A stretch of 6,602 nucleotides of DNA from NCBI GenBank assembly GCA_021788955.1, contig JAJYKC010000140.1, forward strand, positions 1 through 6,602, given 5' to 3'. Under the pieces are notes generated by a model that saw nothing but the letters and a program-made list of their open reading frames with translations, made no database searches and was not told the origin of the DNA. Positions 6,098 through 6,602 of the stretch are shown in pieces (position 1 is the first letter of the stretch; each line of letters opens with the position of its first letter). The position numbers and the translations under genes are program-made. This DNA comes from Acidobacteriota bacterium. Lineage in GTDB: Bacteria; Acidobacteriota; Terriglobia; Bryobacterales; Bryobacteraceae.

Positions 6098-6602
6098 GTG
6101 TCACTCTACTCATACCCGGACGAGAGTCTTCAGCGTGGGCTTCCGGCCAGCCAGGGTCTGTATGACCCGGCGAATGAGCGCGATGCCTGCGGAATCGGCT
6201 TCGTCGTCAATATCGACGGCGAAGCATCACACGACATCATCCTAAAAGGGCTTCAGATCCTCATCAATCTGACGCATCGCGGGGCCTGCGGCTGCGATCC
6301 GGAAACCGGCGACGGCGCGGGCATTTTGATCCAGATTCCGCACCGGTTCTTTGCGCGGGAATGTTCGAAGCTCGGCTTTACCCTGCCGCCACCGGGCGAG
6401 TACGGCATCGGCATGGTGTTCCTGCCAGTCGAACCGGCACAGCGGCTGCTCTGCGAAGGCATTCTCGAGCGCATTACTGCGCAAGAAGGGCTAACTGTCC
6501 TGGGTTGGCGCGACACCCCGGTTGACGCCGACGCCATCGGCCGTATCGCCCGCGCTTCGCAGCCGTACATCGAGCAGATTTTCATTCGAGGCGCGGCGGG
6601 GA
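6098..6602 (+). CDS. gltB: Glutamate synthase large subunit, N-terminal part (3'-truncated)
   Basis: The first 168 residues of the GltB amidotransferase domain are visible; the full protein is normally about 1500 residues. It makes glutamate from glutamine and 2-oxoglutarate in the cytosol, the assimilation half of the GS-GOGAT cycle. The N-terminal nucleophile class II glutaminase begins at Cys31 in E-R-D-A-C-G-I-G-F. The 30 residues before it would be the propeptide removed during maturation. T-H-R-G-A-C-G (59-65) and E-T-G-D-G-A-G (69-75) are the conserved glutamine-site loops, and L-G-W-R-D-T-P-V (135-142) and I-E-Q-I-F-I (158-163) are typical GltB segments. The GTG start is supported by AGGTGA 8 bases upstream and a promoter at 6034-6062. 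It is transcribed divergently from lysR, a plausible regulator. Whether the electron donor is NADPH (with gltD) or ferredoxin cannot be told here. Confidence 0.93.
   Translation, partial: MSLYSYPDESLQRGLPASQGLYDPANERDACGIGFVVNIDGEASHDIILKGLQILINLTHRGACGCDPETGDGAGILIQIPHRFFARECSKLGFTLPPPGEYGIGMVFLPVEPAQRLLCEGILERITAQEGLTVLGWRDTPVDADAIGRIARASQPYIEQIFIRGAAG

Overview
The window is GC-rich and densely packed, with six protein-coding genes and no RNA genes, mobile elements or CRISPR arrays that I can see. The mix is a secreted GH3 beta-glucosidase, a xylose-isomerase-like barrel protein, a class V aminotransferase, an acidobacterial-looking pair of secreted proteins and a bacterial-type glutamate synthase. 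It fits a soil heterotroph, most plausibly Acidobacteriota of the Solibacter/Bryobacter kind. That placement is an impression from protein style and base composition, not a phylogenetic result.

Left part, plus strand: a 5'-truncated lysozyme-like/SLT-fold protein (2-529) overlaps by 23 bases a small secreted protein of unknown function (507-1037). A hairpin follows directly after the second stop codon. A TATAAT element and a leader with a perfect 12-base palindrome then precede a class V PLP aminotransferase (1147-2313).

Middle part, minus strand, read right to left: a LysR-type regulator (5982-5065), a secreted GH3 exo-beta-glucosidase (5009-3168) and a sugar isomerase/epimerase-like TIM barrel (3156-2317). 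The gaps are 55 and 11 bases, so the last two are almost certainly co-transcribed. The isomerase gene meets the aminotransferase tail to tail with only 3 bases between stop codons.

Right end, plus strand: the start of gltB, the glutamate synthase large subunit, with a GTG start and a predicted 30-residue propeptide before the catalytic cysteine. It runs off the window.

The most informative non-coding stretch is the 115-base region between the divergent lysR and gltB starts. It holds a strong sigma70-type promoter for gltB (TTGAAT, 17 bases, TGCTATACT) and a TATAAT for lysR. It also holds two inverted repeats centred about -65 and -42 from the predicted gltB start of transcription, and three TGATWAT copies. 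This layout matches a typical LysR-regulated divergent promoter and recalls gltC-gltAB of Bacillus subtilis. I found no clear sign of a wholly new system. The best leads are this regulatory region, the very short leaders of the lysR and GH3 genes, and the overlapping secreted pair at the left edge.
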